DNA from: Carposina sasakii
Lineage: Eukaryota > Arthropoda > Insecta > Lepidoptera > Carposinidae
Length of the DNA: 64,000 nucleotides
Direction: 5' to 3'
Assembly: GCA_014607495.2 (NCBI GenBank)
Contig: CP053152.1
Span: 11,577,899 to 11,641,898 of the forward strand
Part shown: piece after piece, positions 36,936 to 48,908 of the stretch
Layout: each line of letters opens with the position of its first letter
How positions within the stretch are numbered: position 1 is the first letter of the stretch
Program-made: the position numbers and the translations under genes
The notes under the pieces: generated by a model
Told to the model about the DNA's origin: nothing
Seen by the model: the letters and a program-made list of their open reading frames with translations, nothing else
Database searches by the model: none

Positions 36936-39215
36936 TAAAATTTAATAAATCGTTTTAATTCCAGATACAGCAAGGTCTAGACGTACACCACCTAAATAAA
37001 TTAACTCATTGAATTACTAAAACAAACCGAATAGCTTCATCAAAAAAGATTTAAAGCTAAATTGAATGCCGACATTGAGAGATTTCAATTCAATTACTAA
37101 ACCATATTTAACGAAATCCAATCCCTTTCCCTTCAGGAATAATATTATTTATTCACAAAAAATAATACAAAACGCCGCTGCGACGGAACGCTCTGTTGGT
37201 TTAGTCGAGATCATTCGATGCGAAAGTTGTAGAAGGAGAGGCAGGAAGAAAACTTGGAGAAGCGAAACCCTCTAAAAATGATTGATGCCATAGCGAGGGC
37301 GGGGGCGATCGCTCACCCGCTAGAAAATTTTAAAACGAATAAACGTCGAACCGCTCCAAATTTGAAAATGAAGATCATTAGCGCTATATTGATATCGACG
37401 AGCGCCGCCGATTGCCCGATGGAATTTCGCATTTTTCCCCGACAGCCCTCGCTTATTTTTATTGGCTTACTGGCGTCACTCATCGAGGTTATTAGTATAA
37501 CAAAAGTCAGCTCTAACAAAGCGTTCGACTCGCAATTTCCTAACGTATCGGAGGTCGAACAATTGTTTGAAGACATGTTATTAGAGCGTTTAGGTAGAGG
37601 TAACGAGCGCCGATGTGGTTTGTTTCAGGTGGTCTTTGTTGGAATATAACAATTAGGTAGACAATGCGACGGACGGCGTATCGCGAGCTACAGCACAATG
37701 CCGGCGCGACAAAGCGAGCTCAATATCTTTACACTCCTTAGTCGGGACTGCTCGGGACCGATGCACTCCTGTTGAATCAGACTCCTTGGTTGCACGTTTA
37801 AGGTAATTTATAGACTGCAGCACGTTTAGACACGGCGATAAAGATTGCATTCTATATGATGAATGTTGTGAAAACTTTAGCAGTTGGTTTTCTGCGGTAA
37901 GCTTCTGTCTGTTATATATAGAGAAACTTATTTACGTGAATTTTGAACATTGATATAAGTAGATTGAATTATTTTATCTTAAGTAAGTAACCTACCAATT
38001 TTGGTAAATATTATAACACGTGACTTACCATCATATTATTATGATCTCAAACACGCGATAAACATGCTCGGCAATGCAAACCTATTTTCAATTCGGCACG
38101 TTATTAGCTCTATAACTTCATGTCTCTTCGCTGTCAGGACACCCGGCGTCCTCGGTTTTGAATGCACATTCGATGTTCCGTACACGCCAAGAGATAACTA
38201 GTTTAGGTGTTGACCGCTAAATGCCCATTGTCCTCTCTAAACGTTGTAAAGGCATTGTGTTTGTGAACGTGCAAATGGAATATAATTTGAAAATTTTATT
38301 TATAACTTTTTCGTTTACATAACTAAAGTACGCAACTTTCAAACAACATGCTGTGTAATTATCAAGTTCTTTGGACGGTTTTAGTATTTATTATATTACG
38401 TAACAACTGTAACATAGCGCCATAGACAATAAATAGACCTCCATAATTTACATATTAGAATATTAAACAAAGCTTATTTGCAGAAACGCAAATCCACTGA
38501 AAACGCGACCGTATTCAAATTAAACAAACCTCAGCGTTCCAATTATCAATTAAGCGTTTAATCGTCTGGTTACCGAATAGAGGTGACAAGCTGGCAATCC
38601 GGCACAGAACGGTAGTCGTACGCGTTCCTGTCACATCGTCACTGTAGCGCTCATTTCATACATTATTCCACAGGTGAGGTCGCTAGTTACTACATCACCT
38701 TTCACGTTTGACGCACTAAATTAACACTGTGCAAATTCAAAAATAGATGCTGTCACTACTGTCATCATGTGTTATACTTTACTCGTATTACTAAGTTAGT
38801 TCCATATTCATCCGCTGTCGTTATGTTTTCGTCATGCGTTTAATCGTATGAAGGGCTAATTGTCTGTAGAATTCCGCAGGTAAACACTACACGAGTGACG
38901 TTTACCCACACCGGCGTTTACATGAATAGGGAGTTACGAATCTGTAATTGTAATTATGGAGAATGGGAATACGGATTGTTTGTTTTAACGTACTATTTAG
39001 GTAGTTACTATGTACTACCTGAAACCTGAGCGTCTAAAGTATAGGTATATATTTATTGTTGATCTATTATTCTTAATGGAAGGAATTTTTTCATTATGTA
39101 AATCGTTGTCTAATTTTTATGAAATGTATCATATATACTTACAACATAGTCACCTACTATAATCTGCTCAAAAATTATTTTATTATTATTTATTTATAAA
39201 GCAATTGCCCAATAT
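36936..39215. other. Intron DNA; 37180-37640 unique GC-richer block
   Basis: A 131-codon plus-strand frame (37254-37649) and an 87-codon minus-strand frame overlap here, which is what moderately GC-rich non-coding DNA gives; no splice site or motif supports either. 38480-38660 is also repeat-poor. These blocks are possible enhancers. Confidence 0.35.
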
Positions 39216-39405
39216 CTTCTAATATATAAAATTCTCATGTCGCGGTGTTTGTTTTCAAACTCTTCCAAAACGGCTAGACTGATTTTCATGAAATTTTATA
39301 CATATATTCGGTTGGTCTGAAAATAGGTCGTAAACTATCTTTTATGCTCCTTCCACGCTATAAGCGACATCCACGCGAGCGAATCCGCGGGCAACTGCTA
39401 GTAAT
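39216..39405 (+). mobile_element. LINE 3'-end-like fragment
   Basis: AAAACGGCTAGACTGATTTT, CATGAAATTTTATACATAT, then a GAATCCGCGGGCAACTGCTAG end variant of the same general class as the CCCGCGACTTCGTC fragments. Confidence 0.55.
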
Positions 39406-39762
39406 AATGTAAAACCTTTTAGATAATACCCAGAATTATTCATAATCACCAAAAAGGTTCCAACATGTCACATCCACACTTGTTTCTCACATCCATGTAA
39501 CGAGTACACGCAGATTACCTCACATGATCGGGGAGTGATTTAATTCCTACTGATATTTATTGCCAGCGTTCATGTTTGATGTCGATATCACTTAATGCGT
39601 TAATAGATTCCGAGTGGGTTCTAATTAACCTCAGATCTTAGGTAAATTGTTGAGTATTAATGTTTCATTGAGGTAATTATTTTGTATATTGACGTGACGG
39701 ATGCATGATTTTATATTGTTTTACTAGTCGTTTACAAGTAGTTAAGCAAATAAATAGGTTAA

Positions 39763-40166
39763 AAAACCGGCCAAGTGCGAGTCGGACTCGCGCACCGGGG
39801 GTTCCGTACAAACCTGATTTATTAACTAAAAATAACGTGTATAAGATATAAGACGTTACCGTGGTATAAGACGTTGCTTCGTACCAAATTTTAAGATTAT
39901 GAGTTCGAGGCATACACCCTGTAGGTTTTGATTCCCTTGCGAGTGTCAAAAAAATCTGGCATAAACGGCTGTATCCTTTGATTGCGTTGATTCAGAAGTT
40001 TGACTTTTTCGCAGCTCTAAGGGACAGTAGACCTGAGTATTTGATTTAAATTTCAGCTTGATGTCTTCACGCGTTCCTGAGAAAAAGTCTTGACAAACAG
40101 ACGGACAACAAAGTGATCCTATAAAGGTTCCGTTTTTTCCTTTCGAGTTACGGGACCCTAAAAACC
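39763..40166 (+). mobile_element. Interspersed element (CCGGCCAAGTGCGAGTCGG family)
   Basis: It begins AAAACCGGCCAAGTGCGAGT then CGGACTCGCGCACCG and ends GGTTCCGTTTTTTCCTTTCG then AGTTACGGGACCCTAAAA. This head and tail pair is a very widespread lepidopteran repeat from memory. No second copy is in this window. A minus-strand open frame overlapping it (39677-39949) is not a gene. Confidence 0.65.
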
Positions 40167-40223
40167 ATAGTTTTATTAGTGTAGATTTAATGAGTTAGAT
40201 AAATATTATCCATTTGGAAAACT

Positions 40224-40440
40224 TCATCATCATCAGCCTATTGCAGTCCACTGCTGGACGTAGGCCTCCCCAAGACTGCCATGGGGGGTATTAGCCCATA
40301 GTCACCACGCTGGGCAGGCGGATTGGTGACCGCAGTTTGTATTGCTGCCCACCTCCCGGAAACCCTTAACCGCCTCGTACGATACCCATGGGCAGACATG
40401 GGGTGGTACGAATTCTACTCTGCCGGCACCACGCGGCCAA
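40224..40440 (+). mobile_element. Interspersed element (CTGCTGGACGTAGGCC family), copy 1
   Basis: CATCATCATCAGCCTATTGC, AGTCCACTGCTGGACGTAGG, then GGCAGGCGGATTGGTGACCG and ending CCGGCACCACGCGGCC. It matches the inverted copy at 44144-44397 over its length and the fragment at 42582-42660 over its 5' part. It is common in Lepidoptera. Confidence 0.75.
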
Positions 40441-42249
40441 AACTTTGGAAAACTTAACTCTATTTTATAAATAACCGAGAGAATATTTATACTTACTATG
40501 AAGTACATACAACAGCCATACTTACATTTTTGTAGTTCTCCATATTGACTACACATAAACCCTTAAAAGTGTAAAGACAGTAATAAAATTAAAATAACAA
40601 CTCAAGTAAACCTCGGGCTCCGTTGACATAGTTTTTTTACAGCCGTTTGGGGTATTTTTATGTGACAGGAGGGGAGTTCTTTGTAGAATGGCAACACACG
40701 AGGAATGTATGCGGATCTGTATGAAAATCGGAGTTATTCTTTATAGTGGACGTGCATCGAATAATCGCTTTGGTCCTAATACGTGCCGCTTTGCTATGAC
40801 GATTTTCGGCAATAGAAACCGTCCTTAAAAACTGAAATATCATTATTTCGCCATGTTACTTAGTTCCCTTGTATGAAGGTAAATATTAAATAACACCATT
40901 TCTACGTGTAGTGGGTACACCGAGTACAGCAAAACCAGCTCGCTTAGTAGGTATAAGTTTACAATCCGAACTCTGTCGTGCACGTTTATGTGATTAGTTG
41001 GTCGTGAAATGTAAGTGCAATCGACATACGCATTGAACTCTTAAACAAATATTAATTGTTTCGTAGTAATGGTCATCGTCACTTTAATTTTAATCACGAC
41101 CTAGTCTAACCGCTATGAGAGGGTGAGATGTAAACCGCCATCGCTTCGAAGAAATGCCAGAACGCGTTACTTTCTGTAAAATTCGTCATAGTAAGGCTCA
41201 GTGCCTCACGTCGCGCCGGCGTGTCGTCGGGTGATTCTTTATTATTCATGGAGCGATCCCGTTCCAGTGTTTTATATGAGCGACGATCGAGTATCAATTT
41301 GTACGGAACGCCCCGCATTAGCATTTCCCTAGGCCTACATTGTTTCCATAGGGGAGCAAAAAATGTTTTAGGACTCTGAGAATGTGCTGTTCAATCAATC
41401 AAAAACATTTATTTTTTATGTATAACTTTTATTGGTTTTCTCTTTAAGATATGCAATCTTATGACTATGAAAATATTCGTTCTATGCATGCAACTAGCTA
41501 TCAGTTAGGACGGAATATTACCTAAATATTACGTACATTGTTAGCCAATGCTACGAAATACTCGTAGCACACTACATACAGCTACGAATACTTCGTAGCA
41601 ATAATGTCTTTCGAAAATAAGAAGCATCTTTATACAGGTTTCCAATACCAATCGAGGCTTAGTAGATATATTTGTTATTGCATCACTACTGCTAGCTGCC
41701 TTAGTTTACTATGATTCGTGAAGACAACTCTTACCTATTTAAATAAATGTTTTTCGTCATCGGAATATGTGCTTAAAGACCTAATTAAAACATCGATGTT
41801 TGAATCTAAACCTGATACAATAGAAAATAGAAACAGATAATTAATTTTGAACGTATGAAAATGTAGAGAACAAGGTTTTCAGTACTTACTGAACGCAAAT
41901 CCCACAAAGCGTTTCTTAGTTCGTTCAAACGCGCTAAAGCGACTGTTTTAAAATGTTGTTAGGAACCATTCACATTAAAATTTGTTCAGATAATTATGTT
42001 TGCCTTAGGTATACCGTATAGAAATGAATACTGGCTTACTGATTCTTTGAGAAGTAAAATTAATATTAGGTTCAACGCGGTGATGTTTGTTAATAATTTT
42101 CGACCAAAGTAGCACTTCAGCGTTTTTTCCATTGTCAACTTTTTCCACTGAGAATGAGTATACTGAGAATGAGTAACGCGATAACACATCTTGCAAACCC
42201 CCAATATCTAAAGCCCCTAGATATCTGTATTTATAAAATTAACAGTAAA
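40441..42249. other. Intron DNA
   Basis: No exon is supported. Short frames on the minus strand (40302-40556, 41106-41324, 41986-42204) are unsupported. A CGTAG cluster lies at 41548-41600. Confidence 0.4.
41548..41600. repeat. CGTAG/CTACG word cluster
   Basis: GCTACGAAATACTCGTAGCA, CAGCTACGAATACTTCGTAGCA: near-palindromic alternation of the two pentamers, as at 4087, 17891 and 48855. Confidence 0.45.
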
Positions 42250-42576
42250 CAGCGGTTCAGATGAAAAATTCATTTACTCTTTTGTGCAAATACTATCAAA
42301 CGCATTTTGATGAAACTTGGCCTTTATATATAATATATACATACATATACACACGGCTGTTTTCTCGAATTGAGGTAGCCAAAACTGGAGGATCATAAAG
42401 GACATCTCACAACCGCGAGGACAGATGTAAATGATCAGTGATGGGTTGGTAACTTATCGCCTAGGAAAGCCGGAGTTCTTTAGACTTATGACATTCATGT
42501 ATAAGTGGTAAACCACAAATAAATTGTAAATAACACATAGGCTAATTCATGCGGTTAAAGTCGCGGGCGTCCGCTA
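42250..42576 (+). mobile_element. LINE 3'-end-like fragment with nested SINE-like unit
   Basis: AACGCATTTTGATGAAACTTGG at the left, and AACACATAGGCTAATTCATG then GTCGCGGGCGTCCGCTAG at the right, belong to the LINE-end class. Between them, 42330-42490 carries a minus-oriented SINE-like unit (ACATACATATACACACGGCT, AAATGATCAGTGATGGGTTG, ACTTATCGCCTAGG), apparently inserted. Confidence 0.5.
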
Positions 42577-42581
42577 GTTCT

Positions 42582-42660
42582 ACATCATCATCATCATCAG
42601 TCTATTGCAGTCCACTGCTGGACGTAGGCCTCCCTCCGGGGCACGCCACAAGACTGCCAT
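42582..42660 (+). mobile_element. CTGCTGGACGTAGGCC element, fragment
   Basis: The CATCATCATCATCAGTCTATTGC...CTGGACGTAGGCCTCC start is present and the sequence breaks off after AGACTGCCAT, about 80 bases in. Confidence 0.7.
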
Positions 42661-43203
42661 TTCTACATAACCTCTGACAACTCGGAGACCTTTTGAAACT
42701 AAACCAATTTATTTCTTAATGTCCTCAAATGTGTATGCACCTCTAACCATCGCGTCGCTTATGAGTGTTCATTAAAGATACGATAAAGACGGCTGGGGAG
42801 ACGTCTGGATTGGCTTCGTACCATCGCGACACTATTATAAAATCCAACTATATACTTGCAAATTCAATTGCGCCGCAGGGAATTAGGGAGAGATTGTGCG
42901 ACTCGGGTTTGGAAGTCGAAATATTTGATTGTTTAAATGTCCGTATAAGGCGAGGCTTTATAGGTAATGGTGTCTCTACGTAAGCAGGTAAATCGACTAA
43001 GGAACTTAGAGACGTTCTCTGAACCAATAAGCTTGCAACTACCGCCGCTATGCTAAACGTTGCTGAAGGATTTAGTTCGCGAGCCTGCTATTCTGATCAC
43101 CCTAATTCATGGATCTCCCATGGCAAATAACTCATAGTAACAGAAATTGCTTTCCGTTTTATAACCATGACTTTCACTATGGGTGCGCCCACCACCGGGC
43201 CCT

Positions 43204-43312
43204 ACACCCTCCACTGACCCTCGGATCTGATAACTCATAATTAGTACTGCGAAAACTACAATCGCCACGAGAAACCAGACCCGAGCACCTAGCATGCAAG
43301 ACAATACATTGC
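43204..43312 (+). repeat. Second copy of the SINE body seen at 20528
   Basis: CACCCTCCACTGACCCTCGG through CTGATAACTCATAATT, CTACAATCGCCACGAGAAAC and GCACCTAGCATGCAAGA matches the minus-strand sequence of 20528-20636. No tRNA-like head was found next to this copy. A 73-codon minus-strand frame over it (43107-43328) is a by-product. Confidence 0.6.
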
Positions 43313-43406
43313 ACCATTCCGAAATCAAAAACTAAATAAATAATCTACATATGTTTCGCCAACAACCGTTTATGACTTTATTAGGTTAGCTATCAAAATC
43401 CATTTA

Positions 43407-43666
43407 TACAGGGTCTAACCGAAAGGGTATGTTAAGCGAAAAGCTATGTAGATAGCCCACTATAGATATCCTATTTCCAAAATTTGAGACTCGAAATCAC
43501 ATGTTTATTTTGTGAGAATGTATGAACATTCCTGAGTTGTGTAGGAATCCATACTATCAGGAAAAATAAACATGTGATTTCGAGTCTGAAATTTTGTGGG
43601 TAGGTTCCTTTTAGTTAGCTATTTACATAGCTTTTCGCTTAACATACCCCTTTTGTTACACCTGTA
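43407..43666. mobile_element. MITE family C, copy 1 (near-palindrome)
   Basis: About 260 bases with ends TACAGGGTCTAACC and TGTTACACCTGTA. The arms TTAAGCGAAAAGCTATGTAG and ACTCGAAATCACATGTTTAT are mirrored on the right, so most of the element can fold on itself around a centre near GAATGTATGAACATTCCTGA. Copy 2 at 52479-52741 has the centre in the opposite orientation. Flanks contain TA. Confidence 0.8.
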
Positions 43667-44143
43667 TATGCCGCCTACATATAGTTTTTTTAATTGTATA
43701 GAAATTCTTTCAAGCTCTAAATGATTAACATCATACAAAAAAAAGAAATTAAAGTTTGCAGTCCAAAACCTCCTTTGTTTACAGCCTAACTTATTCACAC
43801 CTACTCCCCTATTTAGCTAAATATAACCACAATATTCGCGCCCAAATCCAGCACAATACACACTACAGTATGTCAGGAGTCACGACTCGCGATTTTCGCT
43901 TACGAAATGAACATCCATTTGTGCAGATGTACATAGTTTAACTAACAAGGGGCTGTTAATTTAAATTTAGTATCTTGGCTCAGTAATGAACGCGAAGATG
44001 ATTGCCGTAATGGCGCTACGTTTCGATGTTAGTTGTTTATTATGGAAGCTTCATTAAGTTAAGTAAGCTATTAGCAGAGTAACATTTACTTGCTGTTATG
44101 GAGAAAAAAATTGAATCAATCATGTATAACATTTTAACATTAG

Positions 44144-44397
44144 CCGCGTGGTGCCGGCAGAGTGGAGTTTGTACCACCCCTGCCTGCCCGTGGGTATCGT
44201 ACGAGACGATTAAGGGTTTCCGGGAGGTGGGAAGCAGTGCCTCCCGTACTGACAACATAGTCCGAAAATCACACTGCGGTCACCAACCCGCCTGCCCAGC
44301 GTGGTGACTGGGCAAACCCCTCTGTGGCAGTAGTCTTGTGGCTAGCTCTGGGGGAGGCTTACGGCCAGCAGTGGACTGCAATAGGCTGAAGAAGATG
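44144..44397 (-). mobile_element. CTGCTGGACGTAGGCC element, copy 2
   Basis: On the minus strand it reads CATCTTCTTCAGCCTATTGC, AGTCCACTGCTGGCCGTAAG through GGCAGGCGGGTTGGTGACCG to CCGGCACCACGCGG. It matches 40224-40440 with extra bases internally. Confidence 0.75.
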
Positions 44398-46508
44398 TAT
44401 AACATTGGTTATGTAGACAATTTGACGCCCTTTCTGCTGAAAAGAAGACAGCGCATCTTGGGCTCAGCGGTTGCTTGGAATATGTAACAAAAATAATCGA
44501 AAAACTGTTAGTAAATCAGTACCAGATGTTGTTTCTGAAAATATTTTAACAGCTCATATTTGTTTTAATATATTTTACTCCAATAAAGGCAATAAAGTCT
44601 CATAATGATAACATTCTAATTCACTGTCGAAGTATTTAGTACTTTGAAAGCTAATCTTAATCTATATCCTAAACTATATCTTATTTAATCTTATACTATA
44701 ACATCTGTAAAGAAATATTCTTTGAGGTACCAGGCAACTTTCCTAATGCCGAAATGAGACGGCGGCGTCTTCGCGCCATGCATGATACACCCAGTTTCAT
44801 GCATATTTATGTGGCGGTGGCAATTTTTAATTACCGCTGTGTCTGCGCATCTGTCTGGATGTGAGCCACGTCTTGTAAAATAAAGCTACGCGAACATGCA
44901 TAGTTTTGGCTTATGATTGCAGTAGGTACGTAGTATATTTATGTGCAGTGAACAATTAACTAATAATATAACCTCCGCCTACGCCCTACTTGGGTATGCA
45001 GATTGCAGAGGCTATAGATAAATTTTTCATACATGCACGTCGATTGCTGGCTACTCCTGACTATCCAAACGTTCACTTTAAGATGGTATTTACCATTACT
45101 GCATGCCCAGACAGCTTAATAAAAAATATAGTAGCATAAAGTTTTTGGTTAGGCACATCTTATGTCATAATTATCACTTTAGTATCGACAGTTATATAAA
45201 ACTTTAAGAACTCTGAAGCAATATATAAGCATAATAATCCACATAATAATATACATAGATAGATTCCGCCCGTCTCCGTCAAGCCATGCAGGTGACAACG
45301 CGAGGCGTCGGGGAGCGGTTAAGTGCGGCATTTTACGGCTTTTATGCATATTTGATGGCACCGCCATAATCTCTGCGGCGAGGGGAGTCTGCTACTTCAC
45401 CTGTATTGGATATGAATTACTGCTAACTTATGTTCGCCTGGTACTTGCCGCGGCTTTTCATTTAGTAGGTGATTACTGTAGCTACTTATGGGTGTTGCAT
45501 GTGATATGTGTACATCTCTTATGTTGCACTGGTACTAGTAGCATCTTTTGTTGTATTTTTGATGGAAAAAAAATATTGACATAATAGTTTTGAAACTTAA
45601 TTAAAAATAACATCCTTATGTATCTTTTCTACTGTTATAATCGCACTTCATAATATTTAAACACTGACATGCTCATATGTAAATAGGCATGACAAATATT
45701 GATATTCATTCCATCAGCTATAAGTAATGGCTGTCAAAACGTAATTCGTCGCAACCCAAAATTAATTAAAATTCTCAACCTAAACCTTGGAAATCCGAAT
45801 TTGAAAATAATTACAGGCATTAGACGTAAGCTAAGAGGGTAGTATCAATTACTGGCGGTAAGCAAACAGGAATTATGTGTTCAATATTAAAAACATATTT
45901 ACGGTAGAACCCCCCTCTTCCCACACCATTCCCCCTTCTCTTCAGGACGTGCCCGGTTGAGCTTTCCATGTTGTGACGTGTGGATTGCGGTGATAGGTAC
46001 AGTCAAAAAAAAAAACAAGTGTAAAAATTAAATAATAATGGCATTTATTTATTTTTATACCCGCGTTCAAAATATTCTAAATATACAAAGCGTAGTTTTA
46101 AAATATTCACTAGCGCAGCGTGAGCTTATGGAATAACATAATAGCCACCTGGCCCAAATACATTTTAACAGTTAAGTAGGTATTGTTTTTTTTTATGTTT
46201 AAATAAGAATTCACATTAATATAAATAAATTTGTATGTACAAAATTGTATATCAAATATGATTATTTACACTCACAGACTATGACAATTACGTAGGTAAC
46301 TTTACGAGTACTAATTGCCACTTTTCTGCCACCGGTACAAGTAAAAGTGTTTGGTGACCGTCGTAACATCAATTAAAATCGCATTTCGTCGTACACGTAA
46401 TGCCGCCATTCCCTGCACCGATCTGATACCGGCTCATTATACCTTTTATTGTCCACACAATATTCAATAAATATGTACACGACTATTAAAATTAAACCAC
46501 TGTTCATT
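44398..46508. other. Intron DNA with two GC-richer patches
   Basis: 44740-44890 and 45250-45420 are less AT-rich and repeat-free and may be regulatory. No exon, RNA gene or repeat pair was seen. Confidence 0.35.
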
Positions 46509-46818
46509 ATGTTGTACGATTCGGGAATAAAAGCCTTAACGGTGAACTTTACTGGCTTTATTACGTCATTTGACAAGAGATCGTAAACCATTGCTTGTTA
46601 GCTATGTAAAGATTTGAAATATATGTAATAAAATTAGCGATGAATTATAAATTGATGATCTTATGTTGTACGATTCGGGAATATCAGCCTTAGGATAAAC
46701 TGCACTAACTTTATTACGTCAGAGGACATTAATTAGTAAACCATTGCTCGTTAGCTATATAAAGATTTAAATTATGTCTAATAAAATTAGCACTGAATTA
46801 TAAATCGATGATAATGTT
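46509..46818. repeat. Tandem duplication, unit about 154 bases
   Basis: Copy 1 (46509-46662) and copy 2 (46663-46818) both begin ATGTTGTACGATTCGGGAAT and share TTTATTACGTCA, GTAAACCATTGCT(T/C)GTTAGC and AATTATAAAT(T/C)GATGAT. They are diverged, so the duplication is not very recent. It lies 50 bases upstream of the exon at 46868. Confidence 0.75.
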
Positions 46819-46867
46819 GAGTTTGGATTAAATTACAATAACTAATGTCAACTTTTTATTGTTACAG

Positions 46868-46917
46868 GAAGAAATGCAGATAAGTCACAAGCTGTTTCGG
46901 CCATCAACTTCAAAAGG
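46868..46917 (+). CDS. 50-base internal exon
   Basis: The acceptor tract CTAATGTCAACTTTTTATTG then TTACAG| and the donor AAAAGG|GTAAGC are both good. Read in phase 0 it encodes EEMQISHKLFRPSTSK and leaves GG, which completes a Gly codon with the first base of the exon at 62740. Its phase also matches the end of the exon at 22915. Another frame (GRNADKSQAVSAINFK) is open but does not fit the downstream exon. Length is not a multiple of three, so skipping it changes the frame unless a different upstream frame is used. Confidence 0.7.
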
Positions 46918-47150
46918 GTAAGCTTAATCTAAGCGATTCTATCCTATTCTATTTTATTTACCAAAATCCACAGCACATAGAATAGTACAGAGTTTAGCAT
47001 CCTATCATCATAACATACTGCCATTTATAGATTTTCATTTTATATAATAATAATAAATAAAGAGAGAGCAAAAATATTATTAGATTACTCAAATAGTGAT
47101 ACATATTATGTACTTAAAGTTGTTAGTGTGTTAGTAAACAGTCGTATAAG

Positions 47151-47151
47151 G

Positions 47152-47194
<43 letters not shown>

Positions 47195-47195
47195 T
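47151..47195. repeat. (TG)n(TGCG)n microsatellite
   Basis: GTGTGTGTGTGTGCG followed by about eight TGCG units ending TGCGTAAGG. Alternating purine-pyrimidine tracts of this sort can adopt Z-DNA. Confidence 0.9.
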
Positions 47196-47667
47196 AAGGG
47201 AAGGTCTGTATGTATGTATTACCCATTTTATATAAGCTGTTAGAAATATTTCACTCAAATGCTTTTTTAACAAAATCTGTATCACCAACATTAAGGAACT
47301 GATTTGGTATTCTTTCTAACTAAAATAAAATTATCTGTACCATCAGAACCAAAATTATCTGCCATAAAATTCAAGAAATAACAAATCAAGTACCCTTTGA
47401 ACTAAACACGAAACCAAAAAGCGTCAACTTTGTAATCGCGATAGAAGCAACATCGTCATAATATACCAAATCAAAACAATGTTATAGCAACTAAGTAAAC
47501 ATCTCATTTCGTAAGAACAATAATATTAATTCGGGTTTTTTGTGGTATATTTCCAAATCATAAAATACATTATGGGCCTTACTAATAAAAATCTTTAAAC
47601 TGGGTATAAGCCATTCGCAGTTTAAATTCACAGATATTCCATATGTTTTGCTGTCAAAAATCAAGTA

Positions 47668-47957
47668 CAGTGCAACCTTGATTTAACAAATCTGAAGGGA
47701 GCAAGTAAATATTCGTTATATCAAGTAATTCGTCGAGGTTTTGGGTTGGCAAAATTCGTTAATTAGAGGTTTAATACTTGTTCTTGATCGTCGAAGATTC
47801 GTTATAAACACAAAAAATTGGTTGTTCACAAAAAATGTTCACAATGTAAAGGTATATTTAACATTGACTTCTTATGCACAATTCAATGGGATAACCACAG
47901 GATTTGTTAAATCAAAGAAATCGTTATATTGAGGTACGTTATATTAAGGTTGCACTG
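47668..47957. mobile_element. Pogo/Tigger-like MITE
   Basis: 290 bases with ends CAGTGCAACCTTGATTTAAC and, inverted, CAGTGCAACCTTAATATAAC, flanked by TA on both sides. CAGTG-type ends with TA targets are typical of the pogo/Tigger branch of Tc1-mariner elements. There is no coding capacity; a 63-codon frame inside is chance. Confidence 0.7.
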
Positions 47958-47959
47958 TA

Positions 47960-48589
47960 TAACGTGGGAATAACTTTATGCGCGGTTTATTAATAGCTGA
48001 GTATCAGTTTACTGAAATCATTTAACCTAGAAGCCGTCCTACCATCACTACAATAATATAACAAGTAGCTATACTGCTATAAACCTCTGTAATTGTCGCG
48101 CACGATATTTATGTATACTATACTTATATTTATGTAAGTACAATTATATTTATGCGATAAATATGTGCGAGGGAGCGTGATCCTCGCCTCGCGGTAATTA
48201 TTGCGTGACTTATTGCCGAAGGAAGATAACACGTACGTCGCTACCAATTACTCTGGAGCCCTAAATTTGTGCTCATCACACGAGATTATTACCGCAGTTG
48301 GATAGCGGATAGATCTAGATATAGTGGTGTTATGGATGCAGCTTTATCTGCGCGCTTGACTGTTGATCGTGACTTTTCGACGGAGATTTCGGTAATTACG
48401 TTGATTATGGCAGATCGTGCCTTGAGCATTCCCTGCGGAATGAAAAAATAAATGAGCAATAAAAATGTATGATGATTTTGTTTTACAACAGTCTTGTGTT
48501 ATGAATGTGGGGTTTCATGTATTGCTTTAAGACCTCAATATATATTTTTATTTATTTACATTTTTATAGGAATTATTGTTAAGTTTATC
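47960..48589. other. Intron DNA, no gene seen
   Basis: A 60-codon frame at 48269-48451 sits in a locally GC-richer, repeat-free stretch (48170-48460) that could be regulatory. No splice sites support an exon. Confidence 0.35.
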
Positions 48590-48812
48590 ACCAGTCTATG
48601 TGCAGATGCGGAGCTTCACCGCTGCATCTCTTTCCGTACATGTCGTAAGAGTGGACTAAGGAACTCGGGCATTCTTACCGGCTATAAGCTAGCAACTAGT
48701 TACTGATCAATTACATCTGTCCCCACTATGATAAACGTGGCTGTGGGATATCTTTTGTGATTCTGTAGTTCCGGCTACCCCGTTTTGGGAACAGCCGTGT
48801 GTATATAGGTAT
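48590..48812 (+). mobile_element. SINE-like unit with TATG-type tail
   Basis: GATGCGGAGCTTCACCGCTG, GGCTATAAGCTAGCAACTAG, AAACGTGGCTGTGGGATATC, GTAGTTCCGGCTACCCCG and CCGTGTGTATATAGGTATGT form the best-preserved copy of the family also seen at 10056, 18331, 27880, 36775 and 42330. Confidence 0.55.
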
Positions 48813-48854
48813 GTATATTATTTATCACTAATTTAAATAAATGACACATACGAA

Positions 48855-48908
48855 AGTGCTACGCGTGACTACGAGGCGTAGTTCGTAGCTACTACGGCTC
48901 TACGAACG
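48855..48908. repeat. CGTAG/CTACG word cluster
   Basis: GTGCTACGCGTGACTACGAG, GCGTAGTTCGTAGCTACTAC, GGCTCTACGAACG: the densest of the four clusters. Confidence 0.45.

Noticed and set aside
37254..37649. 131-codon plus-strand open frame, overlapped by an 87-codon minus-strand frame
   Set aside because: Both strands are open in a GC-richer block and neither has splice sites or recognisable protein features, so chance or regulatory DNA is likelier.
46868..46917. Alternative reading GRNADKSQAVSAINFK for the 50-base exon
   Set aside because: Open, but it leaves the wrong phase for the large exon at 62740 and for the exon at 22915.
47151..47195. CRISPR-like or regulatory repeat
   Set aside because: It is a simple dinucleotide/tetranucleotide microsatellite.
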